Source of the DNA: Myxococcales bacterium
Lineage (GTDB): Bacteria; Myxococcota; Polyangia; Nannocystales; Nannocystaceae
Assembly (NCBI GenBank): GCA_016793465.1
Contig: JAEUJW010000034.1
Coordinates: forward strand, 17,407 to 81,406
Reading direction: 5' to 3'
Length of the DNA: 64,000 nucleotides
Part shown: one piece after another, positions 42,568-59,841 of the stretch
How positions within the stretch are numbered: position 1 is the stretch's first letter
Layout: every line of letters begins with the position of its first letter
Notes under the pieces: generated by a model
Seen by the model: the letters and a program-made list of their open reading frames with translations, nothing else
Database searches by the model: none
Told to the model about the DNA's origin: nothing
Made by a program: the position numbers and the translations under genes

Positions 42568-43560
42568 ATGCCCGCCACCCGACCGCCCGTCCGCGGACCC
42601 GGTCGCCTCCTCGCGCTCGCCCTGCTGCTCGCGTGCGACGCCCCCGCGCCGCAGGCCACGCCCCCCGCCGCGGCCCTGCCCGCCGACGGCCCCGCCCTGC
42701 ACGTCCTCGGCAGCGCCCAGGACGGCGGCTTCCCCCACGCCGCCTGCACCTGCGCGCGCTGCGACGGCGCCCGCGCGCACCCCGACCGCGCCCGCCGCGT
42801 CGCCTCGGTCGCCGTCGTCGTCGACCGCGCCGCCTGGCTGTTCGACGCCACCCCCGACCTCCCGCACCAGCTCGCCAGCCTCGCCGTCCACACCGCCCGC
42901 CCGCGCGGCGCCGTCGACCGCGACCCGCTCGCCGGCGTGTTCCTCACGCACGCGCACATGGGCCACTACCTCGGCCTCGCCCACCTCGGCTTCGAGGCCG
43001 CGCACACCCGCGGCACGCCCGTGCACGCCAGCCCGCGCATGGCCGCCTTCCTGGCCGCCAACGCCCCGTGGGACCAGCTCGTCGCGCTCGACAACATCAC
43101 CCTCCGCCCGCTGCGCGGCGCGCCGGTCGAGCTCGGCGGCGCCGTCGTGGTCACCGCCCTGCCCGTCCCGCACCGCGCCGAGTACACCGACACGCTCGGC
43201 TTCCTGGTCGCGGGCCCGCGGACCACCGCCCTCTACGTCCCCGACAGCGCGCCGTGGTCGGCCTGGTCGCCCGCGCTGCCCGACGTGCTCGCGCAGCGCG
43301 GCGTCGGCGTCGCCCTGATCGACGGCACCTTCTACAGCGCCGACGAGCTGCCCGGCCGCGACATCACCGGCCTCGCCCACCCGCTCATGACCGAGTCGAT
43401 GGACCTCCTCCAGCCGCTCGTCGACGCCCGCCGCGTGCGCGTGATCTTCACCCACCTCAACCACTCCAACGCCGCCCTCGACCCCGCCAGCCCGGCCGCC
43501 GCCGAGGTCGCCCGCCGCGGCTTCGAGATCGCCGCCGACGGCCTCGTCATCCCCCTGTGA
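42568..43560 (+). CDS. PqqB-like metallo-beta-lactamase-fold hydrolase, lipoprotein
   Basis: 330 aa. Signal peptide with lipobox LALLLAC. The start of the domain (LHVLGSAQDGGFPHAACTCA, RCDGARAHPDRARRVASVAV) closely follows PqqB and related MBL-fold proteins, with the C-x-C-x-x-C zinc-like cluster. The metal motif reads LTHAHMGHYLGLAHLG, so the usual HxHxDH has Gly for Asp, as in this subfamily. Later metal ligands are likely in VPHRAEYTDTLGF and FTHLNHSNAAL. No pqq genes are nearby, and a lipid anchor is unusual for PqqB, so it is more likely an exported hydrolase of unknown substrate. Confidence 0.75.
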   Translation: MPATRPPVRGPGRLLALALLLACDAPAPQATPPAAALPADGPALHVLGSAQDGGFPHAACTCARCDGARAHPDRARRVASVAVVVDRAAWLFDATPDLPHQLASLAVHTARPRGAVDRDPLAGVFLTHAHMGHYLGLAHLGFEAAHTRGTPVHASPRMAAFLAANAPWDQLVALDNITLRPLRGAPVELGGAVVVTALPVPHRAEYTDTLGFLVAGPRTTALYVPDSAPWSAWSPALPDVLAQRGVGVALIDGTFYSADELPGRDITGLAHPLMTESMDLLQPLVDARRVRVIFTHLNHSNAALDPASPAAAEVARRGFEIAADGLVIPL

Positions 43561-43742
43561 GGCCGCCCCGCGGCCGACACGACCTGTCCCCGAGGCCAGG
43601 TATCACCGCGCAGCCGCTTCGTCATCCCCTGTGAGGCCGCCCCGCGGCCGACACGACCTGTCCCCGAGGCCAGATGGACCCGCGGGGCGACGACCGCGCG
43701 GCGTCGCCCCGCGGCCGATGCGACCTGTCCCCGGGGCCAGGT
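43545..43742. repeat. three tandem palindrome-bearing repeats, the first overlapping the 3' end of the MBL gene
   Basis: Palindromes ACCTGTCC-CCGA-GGCCAGGT (43582), ACCTGTCC-CCGA-GGCCAGAT (43656) and ACCTGTCC-CCGG-GGCCAGGT (43723). A direct repeat of about 55 bp (43545-43600 and 43620-43674) duplicates the last codons and stop of the MBL gene. The array fills the spacer to aat. Confidence 0.8.
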
Positions 43743-43765
43743 GACCCCGCGCGCCGCCGCGGTCG

Positions 43766-44497
43766 TCAGCCGTCCGCGACGCCCGCGGCCGGCGCGGCCC
43801 ACTCCGCGTCCGCGTCGAACCGCCAGGGCCCGAGCCGCCCCGGCTTGCGCGTGCCCGCGGCCAGCCGCGCGAGGAACGCCTCGAGCTCGAGCTCGCGTCC
43901 GCCGAGCCGGCGCAGGTGCTCGGTCGCGACCTGGCAGTCGATCGTCTCGAAGCCCCAGCGCGCGAGCTGCCGCGCCAGCGCCACGAACCCGACCTTCGAG
44001 GCGTCGTCCTGCCTGGCGAACATGCTCTCGCCGCAGAACACCGCCCCGATCGCCAGCCCGTAGAGCCCGCCGACCAGCGCCTCGCCGTCCCACACCTCGA
44101 CGCTGTGGGCCACCCCGGCCCGGTGCAGCGCCGCGAACGCCGCCGTAATGCCCGGCGTGATCCACGTGCCCGCCTCGTCGTCGCGCGGCGCGGCGCAGGC
44201 CGCCATCACCGCCGCGAACGCGGTGTCGAGGGTCACCCGCCACGCGCGCCGGCGCCGGGCCTTGCTCAGCGAGCGCGGCACGTGCAGCCCGTCGGGCAGC
44301 TCGACCACCATGCGCGGCGACGGGCAGAACCACGTCAGCGGCTCGTCCGGCCCGTTCCACGGGAAGATGCCCCGCGAGTACGCGAGCAGCACCCGCGCCG
44401 GCTCGAGGCCCCCGCCGATCGCCAGCATGCCGTCGCGCTCGGCCCGCCGCGGATCGGGGAACACCGGCAGGTCGTCGGGCAGCAGGTACAGCGGCAC
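43766..44497 (-). CDS. aat: leucyl/phenylalanyl-tRNA-protein transferase
   Basis: 243 aa from the GTG at 44497 (VPLYLLPDDLPVFPDP), with TAGGAT 8 nt upstream; the frame is open further 5' but this start fits the family. Adds Leu or Phe from charged tRNA to N-terminal Arg/Lys of proteins, marking them for ClpAP (N-degron pathway). Family motifs: GGGLEPARVLLAYSRGIFPW, WFCPSPRMVVELPDGLHVP, GTWITPGITAAFAALHRAGV, AHSVEVWDGEALVGGLYGLA and IGAVFCGESMF. All conserved regions are present. Cytoplasmic, single gene. Confidence 0.95.
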   Translation of the reverse strand: MPLYLLPDDLPVFPDPRRAERDGMLAIGGGLEPARVLLAYSRGIFPWNGPDEPLTWFCPSPRMVVELPDGLHVPRSLSKARRRRAWRVTLDTAFAAVMAACAAPRDDEAGTWITPGITAAFAALHRAGVAHSVEVWDGEALVGGLYGLAIGAVFCGESMFARQDDASKVGFVALARQLARWGFETIDCQVATEHLRRLGGRELELEAFLARLAAGTRKPGRLGPWRFDADAEWAAPAAGVADG

Positions 44498-44618
44498 GCC
44501 CGATCCTACCGGATCCGCGGCGCCGGCGCGGCCCGCGTCGACGACGCACACGCCCGACCGCCAGCACGCCGACGGGCGGCCCTCCGCGACGAAGACGAGC
44601 CGCGCCCGGAGGCGGCGC

Positions 44619-46337
44619 TCAGCGCCCCGCGAGCTTCAGCCCGTAGGCCCGCCCCATGTACTCCTCGAGCATGCGCTGCGAGTTGAAGTACGAGGCCGCC
44701 AGGGCGATGCAGTCGCGCATGACCTCGCCCCAGCGGTGCTGGTTGCCGACGTACATCGGCAGCACCTCGTGGTCGAGGATCTTGTACAGGTGGTCCGCGT
44801 CGCGGTCGTCGACCCCGCCGTCGCCCTCGCCCGGCGGCTCGATGACCCAGCCGGTGTGGCCGGCCACGAAGCCCTCGCACCACCAGCCGTCGCGCACCGA
44901 CAGGTTCGGCACCCCGTTGTGCACCGCCTTCATGCCCGACGTGCCGGACGCCTCGAGCGGCGGCGTCGGCGTGTTGAGCCAGAGGTCGACGCCGGCCACG
45001 ATCTTGCCGCACAGGCGCATGTCGTAGCCGGGCACGAACACCATGCGCACGTACGGCAGCAGCGCCTCCTGCTGGCGGAACACCGCCTCGATCAGGCGCT
45101 TGCCCTCGAGGTCGCGCGGGTGGGCCTTGCCGGAGAACACGATCTGCAGCGACCCCCAGCGGCTGGCGATCTCCCGCAGGCGGCGCACGTCGCGGAGCAG
45201 CAGGTTGATGCGCTTGTAGCTGGTCACGCGGCGGGCGAAGCCGATGGTGAAGCGGTCGGGGTCGAGGTTGTGGTCGCCGAGCGTGTTGAGCTCCTCGACG
45301 AGCGCGCGCTTGGCCGCGCGGTGGGCCGCCACGATCTCGGCCGTCGGGATGCGCTGGGCCCCGCGCAGCGCGTGCCCGTGGCGGCGCCACGACGGGATGT
45401 GGCGGTCGAACACCGCCTGCATGAACGGCGACGTCCAGGTCGCCGAGTGGACCCCGTTGGTGACCGCGTGGATGGTGTGGCCGGGGAACATCCCGCGGGT
45501 CACCTCGGCGTGGCGCAGCGACACCCCGTTGACGAACCCGCTGAGCTCGAGGCCCACCGTCGACATGTTGAGCTCGGACGCGAGGATGCGGGGCACCTGC
45601 GCGACCTCGGCGACCTGCTGCGCGCCGAACACCTCCTCCGCGAGCGCGCGCGAGAAGCGGTCGTGGCCGGCGGGGATCGGCGTGTGCGTGGTGAACACGC
45701 AGGCCTCGCGGACCCTGGCGATGCACGCCTCGAGCTGGTGGCTGTCGCTCGACCCCGAGGCCGCGCGGGCCTCGTCGCACAGCTTGCGCAGCAGGTCGAC
45801 GGCCAGCAGCGACGAGTGGCCCTCGTTCATGTGGTAGCGGGTCGGGCGCAGCCCGAGCGCCTCGAGCATGCGGCGGCCGCCGAGGCCGAGCACGGCCTCC
45901 TGCGTCAGGCGGTGGCGCTCCTCGCCGGCGTACAGGTGGTCGGTGATGCGGCGGTCCTCCTCGTGGTTGCCCTCGAGGTCGGTGTCGAGCAGGTACACCG
46001 GGATCTGGTGGCCGTCGCAGCCGGCCACCAGGTAGCGCCACAGGCCCACGCGGACCGTGCGGCCGAGCACCGTCACCTCGACCTCGGTCGGCATGCGCAC
46101 GAGGAACTGCTCGGGCACCCAGACCACGTCCTTCTCGGTCTGGTGGCCGTTCGCGTCGAGCACCTGGCGGAAGTAGCCCTTGCGGTACAGCAGCGTGACC
46201 GCGACCATCGGCAGGCCCATGTCGGCCGCGCTGCGCAGCGTGTCTCCGGCGAGCACGCCGAGGCCGCCGGCGTAGGTCGGGATCTCGCTCGCAAGCGCGA
46301 TCTCCATGGAGAAATAGGCGATAAGGTCGGTCGGCAT
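44619..46337 (-). CDS. glgP: alpha-glucan phosphorylase (short form)
   Basis: 572 aa, typical of the short archaeal/Thermotoga-type phosphorylases rather than the 800-aa GlgP. Releases glucose-1-P from alpha-1,4-glucans. AYFSMEIALASEIPTYAGGL opens the family; THTPIPAGHDRF and RYHMNEGHSSLL are conserved. The PLP Lys lies in LEASGTSGMKAVHNG. VTSYKRINLLL and FSGKAHPRD fit the phosphate/glucose site. It is one of three adjacent alpha-glucan genes. A strong hairpin separates it from the GH15 gene, so it may be transcribed alone from the TATCCG box. Confidence 0.93.
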   Translation of the reverse strand: MPTDLIAYFSMEIALASEIPTYAGGLGVLAGDTLRSAADMGLPMVAVTLLYRKGYFRQVLDANGHQTEKDVVWVPEQFLVRMPTEVEVTVLGRTVRVGLWRYLVAGCDGHQIPVYLLDTDLEGNHEEDRRITDHLYAGEERHRLTQEAVLGLGGRRMLEALGLRPTRYHMNEGHSSLLAVDLLRKLCDEARAASGSSDSHQLEACIARVREACVFTTHTPIPAGHDRFSRALAEEVFGAQQVAEVAQVPRILASELNMSTVGLELSGFVNGVSLRHAEVTRGMFPGHTIHAVTNGVHSATWTSPFMQAVFDRHIPSWRRHGHALRGAQRIPTAEIVAAHRAAKRALVEELNTLGDHNLDPDRFTIGFARRVTSYKRINLLLRDVRRLREIASRWGSLQIVFSGKAHPRDLEGKRLIEAVFRQQEALLPYVRMVFVPGYDMRLCGKIVAGVDLWLNTPTPPLEASGTSGMKAVHNGVPNLSVRDGWWCEGFVAGHTGWVIEPPGEGDGGVDDRDADHLYKILDHEVLPMYVGNQHRWGEVMRDCIALAASYFNSQRMLEEYMGRAYGLKLAGR

Positions 46338-46345
46338 GCGGACGC

Positions 46346-46351
46346 CGGATA
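46346..46351 (-). promoter_or_regulatory. putative -10 box TATCCG of glgP
   Basis: Within AATATCCG on the minus strand, ending 8 nt before the glgP ATG. Confidence 0.35.
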
Positions 46352-46400
46352 TTGCCGGCTCGCCGCCGCGCAGGTCAAGCGGACATCGTTCTGGGCCGGG

Positions 46401-46432
46401 CTCGGCCTCCGTCGGCGCCGGCGGAGGCCGAG
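46401..46432 (-). terminator. hairpin between GH15 and glgP
   Basis: CTCGGCCTCCG - 10 nt - CGGAGGCCGAG, a perfect 11-bp stem about 60 nt after the GH15 stop. No T-tract. Confidence 0.55.
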
Positions 46433-46493
46433 CAGCGCGAGCGCGGCCAGGCCCGTCGCCGATCCCCGGCGAGCCCGCCGCGTGTTCGGCCGC

Positions 46494-49085
46494 TCACCTG
46501 GCTGCGCGGCGGCGGCGGAGCGCCAACAACATCAGCGCGACCAGCGACGGCGCCCCTGGCCCGTCGGAGCGGCAACCGAGCCCGCACGACTCGCCCGGGT
46601 CCGTGAACGGCGGACCGGTCCCGCTCGACGACGCGGTCGCGTCGGTCGTCGGCGGATCGCCGGTCGGCGTCGGCTCCGTCGCGGCGGTCGGCGGATCGCT
46701 CGACGACCCGACGTCCGCGGACGTGCTCGTCGACGTCTCGCCCGCGCCGGTCTCGCCGCCGGTCGACTCGCCGCCCCGCTCCGCGAAGTACGCCCCGCAC
46801 GCCGGGTCCTCCGGCATCGCCGCGCGATCGGCGAGCGCCAGCGCGAACGCCCCGGCGCCGAAGCCCAACATCGGCGCGTTGAACTTGTAGGTGCCCGCGA
46901 GCTCGTCGTAGGTCTCCGCGACCATCCCGTAGTTCTCCAGGCTCTGGGCCAGCACCCACTCCGTCAGCGCGTCGGCCCGCGCGTCCTGGCCCGCGCGGCG
47001 CATCGCCACCGCGCCGCGCAGGTCGGTCACCACCCACTCCGCGCTGTCGTACTCGCCGCCCCACGGCGACAGGTCCTCGCCGTTCGCGTGGTCCCAGCGG
47101 TCGTCGTTGCGCGACCACCCGGGCCCGGCGTCGACGCGCAGGTGCTCGTCGAGGGCCGCCAGCGTGGCGCCGGCGATCGGGCCCTGCGGGTCGAACAGCC
47201 CCATGGCGATCGCGTCGAGCACGGCGGCGTCCCAGTGGCCCTCGCCGAGCGCCAGCTCCTCCACGTTCGAGGCGATCGCGCCGTCCGCGGTCGTCAGCCT
47301 GTCGGCGATCGCCGCCCGCAGCGCCTCGCCGGCCGCCTGATACGTGGCCGCCCGCGCGTCGTCCCCCACGCGCGTCGCCAGCACCGCCGCGTCGCACAGC
47401 CCGCGCGCCGCCGTGATGTTGGTGTACGCCCACTGGCGCTCGCGGCCCTGCCAGTGCGTCTCCCAGATCGACGAGTCGGCGCGCAGCAGCCCCGTCGCCG
47501 GATCGACGAGCGCCACCAGCACGTCGCCGACCTCGGCCGCGATCGTGTCCCAGCGATCCGCGCTGATCGACGCGTCCCCGCTCGCCTCCTCGTAGTGCCG
47601 CAGCGCCCACAGGAACAGCCCGAAGCCGTCGAACTCGAGGTTGGGCCCGAAGTCATTGAAGTCGGTCTCCTCGACCCCGAAGCCGTGGTAGCGCACCAGC
47701 GAGATCTGGTACGGCGGCATCGCGTAGGGCTGCAGCTCGCCCCAGTCCTCGAAGCGCCCGGCCTCCGCGTCGAGGTAGTACGTCAGCGCGTCGCGGGCCT
47801 CGGCGTGCATGCCGAGCGTCGCCATCGCCGCCGTCGCGTAGGCGCCGTCGCGGATCCACGCGTACGTCCACTCGCCCGGGGGCAGGCTCGCGAGCACAGC
47901 CCCCTTGCCGCGGTGCTCGACCACCGCCGGCAGCGTCACCGGCTGATCGCCCGGCCCCTTGAAGCGGGTGCGCCGGGGCTCGCCGTCCATGCTCAGCCAC
48001 TCGCGCAGGTAGTAGCTGTCCTCGCGGACCTGGCCCATGCGCAGCATCGCCGCGCCCTGACGGACCAGCGCCTCCTCGTCCGCGGACAGCCCCGCCGGCA
48101 GCGTCAGGCCGGCCTGGAACTCGGTCCACGCGCCGAGCTCGTCGGCCACCAGCTCGGCCGCGTCGCGGCCCGCGACCAGCGCGTCGAGGCTCGCCTGCGC
48201 CGCCGCGCCCGCGAACGGGTCCGGGTGGTGGATCACCGCGATCCCGACCCAGCGCGCCTCGCCCGGCTTCAGCTCGCCGAGCGTCCACTGCAGCCCGCTC
48301 GTCGCGTCGTCGACCGCGCCCATCGGCGGCGGATTGTCGGGGAAGTCGGCCGGCATCGGCCCCGCGCCGAGCGTGAACAGGTCGACCTCCGGGCCGACCC
48401 CGTGGTGGGCCACCACCGCGAGCGAGCGGGTCGCCACCACGCCCGCGAACCCGCGCTCGCGCAGCGCCGCGACCTCGCCGTCGTCGACGAACTCGATCGT
48501 CTCGCCGTTGGCCTCCAGGTCGTCGGGCACGTCCCAGGGCCGCGTCGCCCGCCCGTAGCCGAGGTGGAAGTTGTGCAGCGAGAACACCTCGACCCCGGCG
48601 ATCGCCTGCCCGCCGGTGTTCTCGAGCCGCAGCGCCAGCACGAACCCGCCGGCCGCCAGCGCCTGCGGCGCGAACGCGTGGGTCGTCGCGCGCAGCGAGC
48701 CGAGCGTCTGCACCATCGTCACCACCCCCGTGCCCGGCGCGTAGCCGCTGGCCTGCTCGTCGACCGCCGCCTGCGTCAGCCACATCTGCTGGCCCGCCGC
48801 GCGCACCCCGAAGTACGCGTCGAACAGCAGGTCGCGCGTGTGCACGGTCGCGAACTGCCCGCCGTCCCACACGTCGGCGCCCTGCTCGTCGATCACCGGC
48901 TCCTCCGCGGCGAACAGGTGCTCGCGGAACTGCGTCAGGCGGGCCGCCTTGAGGTCGACCAGCAGCGCCCCGTGGCCGTTCGACGCCGGCAGCTCGAACC
49001 GCGTGCGCTGCGGCTCCGGCGCGGCGGACACCGGCCACGGCGCGAGCGAGGACACCAACACAGGAACGGCGAGGCGGGTGCGCAT
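46494..49085 (-). CDS. GH15-type glucoamylase, surface-sorted (MYXO-CTERM)
   Basis: 863 aa from ATG at 49085. Signal peptide LAVPVLVSSLAPWPVSAAPE. Residues about 20-300 form the N-terminal beta-sandwich usual in bacterial GH15 enzymes. The catalytic six-hairpin domain follows: WTYAWIRDGAYATAAMATLG, FNDFGPNLEFDGFGLFLWAL, WAYTNITAARGL, SPWGGEYDSAEWVVTD. A Thr/Ser/Glu/Pro linker (SSSDPPTAATEPTPTGD) leads to CGLGCRSDGPGAPSLVALML and a final RRRRAAR, a MYXO-CTERM-like signal. It would remove glucose from ends of alpha-glucans outside the cell. Divergent from the GH13 gene. Confidence 0.85.
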   Translation of the reverse strand: MRTRLAVPVLVSSLAPWPVSAAPEPQRTRFELPASNGHGALLVDLKAARLTQFREHLFAAEEPVIDEQGADVWDGGQFATVHTRDLLFDAYFGVRAAGQQMWLTQAAVDEQASGYAPGTGVVTMVQTLGSLRATTHAFAPQALAAGGFVLALRLENTGGQAIAGVEVFSLHNFHLGYGRATRPWDVPDDLEANGETIEFVDDGEVAALRERGFAGVVATRSLAVVAHHGVGPEVDLFTLGAGPMPADFPDNPPPMGAVDDATSGLQWTLGELKPGEARWVGIAVIHHPDPFAGAAAQASLDALVAGRDAAELVADELGAWTEFQAGLTLPAGLSADEEALVRQGAAMLRMGQVREDSYYLREWLSMDGEPRRTRFKGPGDQPVTLPAVVEHRGKGAVLASLPPGEWTYAWIRDGAYATAAMATLGMHAEARDALTYYLDAEAGRFEDWGELQPYAMPPYQISLVRYHGFGVEETDFNDFGPNLEFDGFGLFLWALRHYEEASGDASISADRWDTIAAEVGDVLVALVDPATGLLRADSSIWETHWQGRERQWAYTNITAARGLCDAAVLATRVGDDARAATYQAAGEALRAAIADRLTTADGAIASNVEELALGEGHWDAAVLDAIAMGLFDPQGPIAGATLAALDEHLRVDAGPGWSRNDDRWDHANGEDLSPWGGEYDSAEWVVTDLRGAVAMRRAGQDARADALTEWVLAQSLENYGMVAETYDELAGTYKFNAPMLGFGAGAFALALADRAAMPEDPACGAYFAERGGESTGGETGAGETSTSTSADVGSSSDPPTAATEPTPTGDPPTTDATASSSGTGPPFTDPGESCGLGCRSDGPGAPSLVALMLLALRRRRAAR

Positions 49086-49115
49086 GACCGCGGCATCGTA
49101 GCCGCCCGGCCGCGA

Positions 49116-49156
49116 CCTGTGCACACGCAAGGCACCGCCCCTGTGCACGCGCAGGC
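49116..49156. promoter_or_regulatory. direct repeat CCTGTGCACRCGCARGS, 24-bp period, between GH15 and GH13
   Basis: Copies at 49116-49132 and 49140-49156, each with the palindrome GTGCAC. They sit in the 93-bp divergent spacer of two starch-degrading genes, so they may be operators for a shared regulator. Not proven. Confidence 0.4.
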
Positions 49157-49164
49157 GAAGCGGC

Positions 49165-49170
49165 TATCGT
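49165..49170 (+). promoter_or_regulatory. putative -10 box TATCGT of the GH13 gene
   Basis: Ends 8 nt before the ATG, directly after the second GTGCAC repeat. Confidence 0.35.
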
Positions 49171-49178
49171 GCTCCGCG

Positions 49179-51572
49179 ATGCGCCCTCGTCTGCCCGCCC
49201 TCCTCCTGCTCGGGCTGTACGCGCCCGCCTGTTCGTCCGGCAGCGGCCTCGCCGGCGACGACTCCGGCGCCGCCAGCAGCGGCCCCGGCGGCGATCCCGG
49301 CAGCTTCCCGGCCACCGGCGACGACACCGTCGATCCGACCGACGCCGGCCCGACCGGCGCCACCACCGGTCCCACGCCGACCACCGGCGGCGACACCGGC
49401 GGCGATCCGACCGGCGATCCGACCACCGGCGACGGCGGCGACGTCCTCTGTCCCGCCGAGTTCCGCTTCGATCCGCCGCCCGGCGCGACCGCCCCGCGCG
49501 TCGCCGGCGAGTGGCACGGCTTCGACCTCGCCACCGCCACCGCGCTCGCCGGCCCCGACGGCGACGGCGTGTACACCGGCAGCGTCGAGCTCCCGCCCGG
49601 CCTGCACGCCTACAAGATCGTCTACGACCAGGGCGGCCAGGACCAGTGGGTCCTCGATCCGCAGCAGGGCCGCCGCAAGTACGTCGACGGCACCGAGAAC
49701 TCCGGCGTGCTCGTCCGCGACTGCCGCGACCCCGCGCTCGCCGTCGACAGCAGCGCCGCCGCCCCGGCCGGCACCTACAGCGCCGCGCTGCGCTACGTCG
49801 ACGGCCTCGCCGGCGCCGGCCCCGACCCCGCGGCCTACACGGCCGTGCTGCGCGACGGCGACGGCGAGGCCGCGCTGACCCCCGAGCAGTTCACGGTCGC
49901 CGCGAACGGCGACGTCACGATCGAGCTCGCCGGCCTCGTCGCCGGCAAGTACCGCGTCACCGTCGTCCCCGCGGCGGCCGACGGCCGCACCGGCGAGCCG
50001 CTGCGCCTGGTGTTCTGGATCGAGGACGTCGCGTTCACCTGGGACGGCGCGCTCATCTACATGGTCGTCACCGACCGCTACGCCGACGGCGACCCCGGCA
50101 ACAACCCCGGCGCCACGCCGATGGCCGACCCGCGCGGCGACTGGCAGGGCGGCGACCTGCTCGGCCTGCGCGACGCCATCGACGCCGGCGCGCTCGACGA
50201 CCTCGGCGTGCGCGCGATCTGGCTGACCCCGTTCCAGCAGAACCCGGGCGGCCCCTACCTCGCCAGCGACGGCGAGCACTACGTCACCGGCTACCACGGC
50301 TACTGGCCGACCCGCGCGCGCGAGGTCGACGCCCGCATCGGCGGCGCCGAGGCCCTGCACGCGCTCGTGCGCAGCGCCCACGCCCACGGCATCCGCATCC
50401 TGCAGGACTTCGTGGTCAACCACGTCCACGAGGACCACGAGTACATGGCGGCCCACCCCGAGTGGTTCCGCACCGGCTGCGTGTGCGGCACCGACGGCTG
50501 CGACTGGACCGCCCACGCGCTCGACTGCATGTTCGCCGGCTACCTGCCCGACATCAACCACAGCGTGCCCGAGGCCAACGCCGCGTTCGTCGCCGACGCG
50601 GTGTGGTGGCTCGACGAGTTCGACCTCGACGGCCTGCGCGTCGACGCCGTCAAGCACGTCGAGGAGGTCGCGACCCGCAACCTCGCCGCCGCCGTGCGCG
50701 AGACGTTCGAACCCGCCGGCACCGACTACTTCCTCATGGGCGAGACGGCCATGGGCTGGAGCGACTGCCCCGACCCCTGCAACGACGAGAACTACGGCAC
50801 CATCGCCCGCTACATCGGCCCCCAGGGCCTCGACGGGCAGTTCGACTTCGTCCTCTATCACGGCGTGTCGTACCGGACCTTCGCGCACGGCGACAAGGGC
50901 ATGCTGCACGCCGACTACTGGACGCAGCACGGCCTGGAGAAGTGGCCCGCCGGCGCGGTCATGACCCCGTACATCGGCAGCCACGACACCCCGCGGTTCA
51001 CGACCATGGCCGACTACCGCGGCCAGGACGGCGCCCACGACAAGGGCGTGCCCGGCAACCAGTGGGACGACGTGGCGGTCGCCCCGCAGGACGCCGAGCC
51101 CTACCGCCGCACGCGCATCGCCATGGCCTGGCTGCTCGGCCTGCCCGGCGCGCCGCTGCTGTACTACGGCGACGAGTGCGGGCAATGGGGCGGCTCCGAT
51201 CCCAACAACCGCCACATGTTCAGGCCCGAGTCGGATCTCTCGCCCGACGAGGCGGCCACGCTCGCGTGGGTCCGCAAGCTCGGCCAGGCCCGCCGCGACA
51301 ACGCCGCCCTCCAGCGCGGCGCCTACGTCCCGCTGTACGCCGACGAGGACACCCTGGTGTTCGGCCGCAAGCTCGCCGCCGGCGAGGCCGCGGTCGTCGG
51401 CCTCACCCGCAAACAAACCGACACTAACGTCGACGTCGAGGTCACGGCCTCGCTCGGCCTCGCCCCGCAAATGCTGACAAATTTGCTCGGCGGAGCGGGC
51501 GCCACGGTGAGTCAGCTCGGCAAGCTCAGCTTCACGATCCCCGCCGGCAGCGCGGTCGTCCTCGCCCCGTGA
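49179..51572 (+). CDS. GH13 alpha-amylase family lipoprotein
   Basis: 797 aa. Signal [14 protein letters not shown] with lipobox, then a Gly/Thr/Asp linker with GDPTG-type repeats to about residue 90. A CBM48-like beta domain follows ([31 protein letters not shown]). The TIM barrel holds all four GH13 regions: [11 protein letters not shown] (I), [13 protein letters not shown] with nucleophile Asp (II), LMGETAMG with acid Glu (III) and [10 protein letters not shown] with Asp (IV). The C-terminal beta domain ends [12 protein letters not shown]. Likely cleaves internal alpha-1,4 bonds at the surface, feeding GH15 and GlgP. Confidence 0.93.
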   Translation: MRPRLPALLLLGLYAPACSSGSGLAGDDSGAASSGPGGDPGSFPATGDDTVDPTDAGPTGATTGPTPTTGGDTGGDPTGDPTTGDGGDVLCPAEFRFDPPPGATAPRVAGEWHGFDLATATALAGPDGDGVYTGSVELPPGLHAYKIVYDQGGQDQWVLDPQQGRRKYVDGTENSGVLVRDCRDPALAVDSSAAAPAGTYSAALRYVDGLAGAGPDPAAYTAVLRDGDGEAALTPEQFTVAANGDVTIELAGLVAGKYRVTVVPAAADGRTGEPLRLVFWIEDVAFTWDGALIYMVVTDRYADGDPGNNPGATPMADPRGDWQGGDLLGLRDAIDAGALDDLGVRAIWLTPFQQNPGGPYLASDGEHYVTGYHGYWPTRAREVDARIGGAEALHALVRSAHAHGIRILQDFVVNHVHEDHEYMAAHPEWFRTGCVCGTDGCDWTAHALDCMFAGYLPDINHSVPEANAAFVADAVWWLDEFDLDGLRVDAVKHVEEVATRNLAAAVRETFEPAGTDYFLMGETAMGWSDCPDPCNDENYGTIARYIGPQGLDGQFDFVLYHGVSYRTFAHGDKGMLHADYWTQHGLEKWPAGAVMTPYIGSHDTPRFTTMADYRGQDGAHDKGVPGNQWDDVAVAPQDAEPYRRTRIAMAWLLGLPGAPLLYYGDECGQWGGSDPNNRHMFRPESDLSPDEAATLAWVRKLGQARRDNAALQRGAYVPLYADEDTLVFGRKLAAGEAAVVGLTRKQTDTNVDVEVTASLGLAPQMLTNLLGGAGATVSQLGKLSFTIPAGSAVVLAP

Positions 51573-51642
51573 TCGCCGCGCCGACCGGACATCGTTCCTC
51601 GGCCGCGCGCAGCGTGCGTGCGGCGCCCGCGGCGATCCGAGA

Positions 51643-51648
51643 TATCCT
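51643..51648 (+). promoter_or_regulatory. putative -10 box TATCCT of the sensor kinase gene
   Basis: Ends 6 nt before the GTG start. The same TATCCT precedes the 671-aa lipoprotein gene. Confidence 0.4.
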
Positions 51649-51654
51649 CCGGCC

Positions 51655-57741
<6,087 letters not shown>

Positions 57742-57749
57742 GACGACAA

Positions 57750-57779
57750 AACCGCCGACCCGGAGCGCTCCGGGCCGGC
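57750..57779. terminator. bidirectional terminator between sensor kinase and choice-of-anchor gene 1
   Basis: CCGCCGACCCGGAGC joined directly to GCTCCGGGCCGGCGG, a 15-bp palindrome with one mismatch. On the minus strand it is followed by TTTTGTCG, as in an intrinsic terminator. It lies 8 nt after the kinase stop. Confidence 0.7.
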
Positions 57780-57823
57780 GGTCGGCGAGTCGCACGGATC
57801 GGCCGCGGCCGATCAGCTCCGAC

Positions 57824-59620
<1,797 letters not shown>

Positions 59621-59648
59621 GGCATCTCCGTGGGCGTCCGCCCGCGCT

Positions 59649-59660
59649 GATGCTCGCACA
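59649..59660 (-). promoter_or_regulatory. upstream motif TGTGCGAGCATC, copy 1
   Basis: 29-40 nt before the start of copy 1. The same 12-mer precedes copy 3, and a relative precedes copy 2. Confidence 0.45.
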
Positions 59661-59737
59661 AGCCCGGCCGACCAGCCGACGTCGCCAAGTGACGGTGCGC
59701 ACGCACACGCGCACGACATTCGGACCTCGTAGCGACG

Positions 59738-59769
59738 GCAGCGGGCCCGGCAAAGGCCGGACCCGCTGC
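59738..59769 (-). terminator. hairpin after choice-of-anchor gene 2
   Basis: GCAGCGGGCCCGGC-AAAG-GCCGGACCCGCTGC, a 14-bp stem with one mismatch, 70 nt beyond the stop. No T-tract. Confidence 0.6.
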
Positions 59770-59841
59770 TCCACGGCGGGACGTCGGCCTCGCCGGGGTC
59801 ATCAGGAGACACCCGCGATCGAGCCTGCCTGCATATGCGGC

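Noticed and set aside
46380..51599. CGGACATCGTTC found both upstream of glgP and after the GH13 gene
   Set aside because: Twelve bases seen twice in 5 kb, in unlike positions relative to genes; not enough to call a site.
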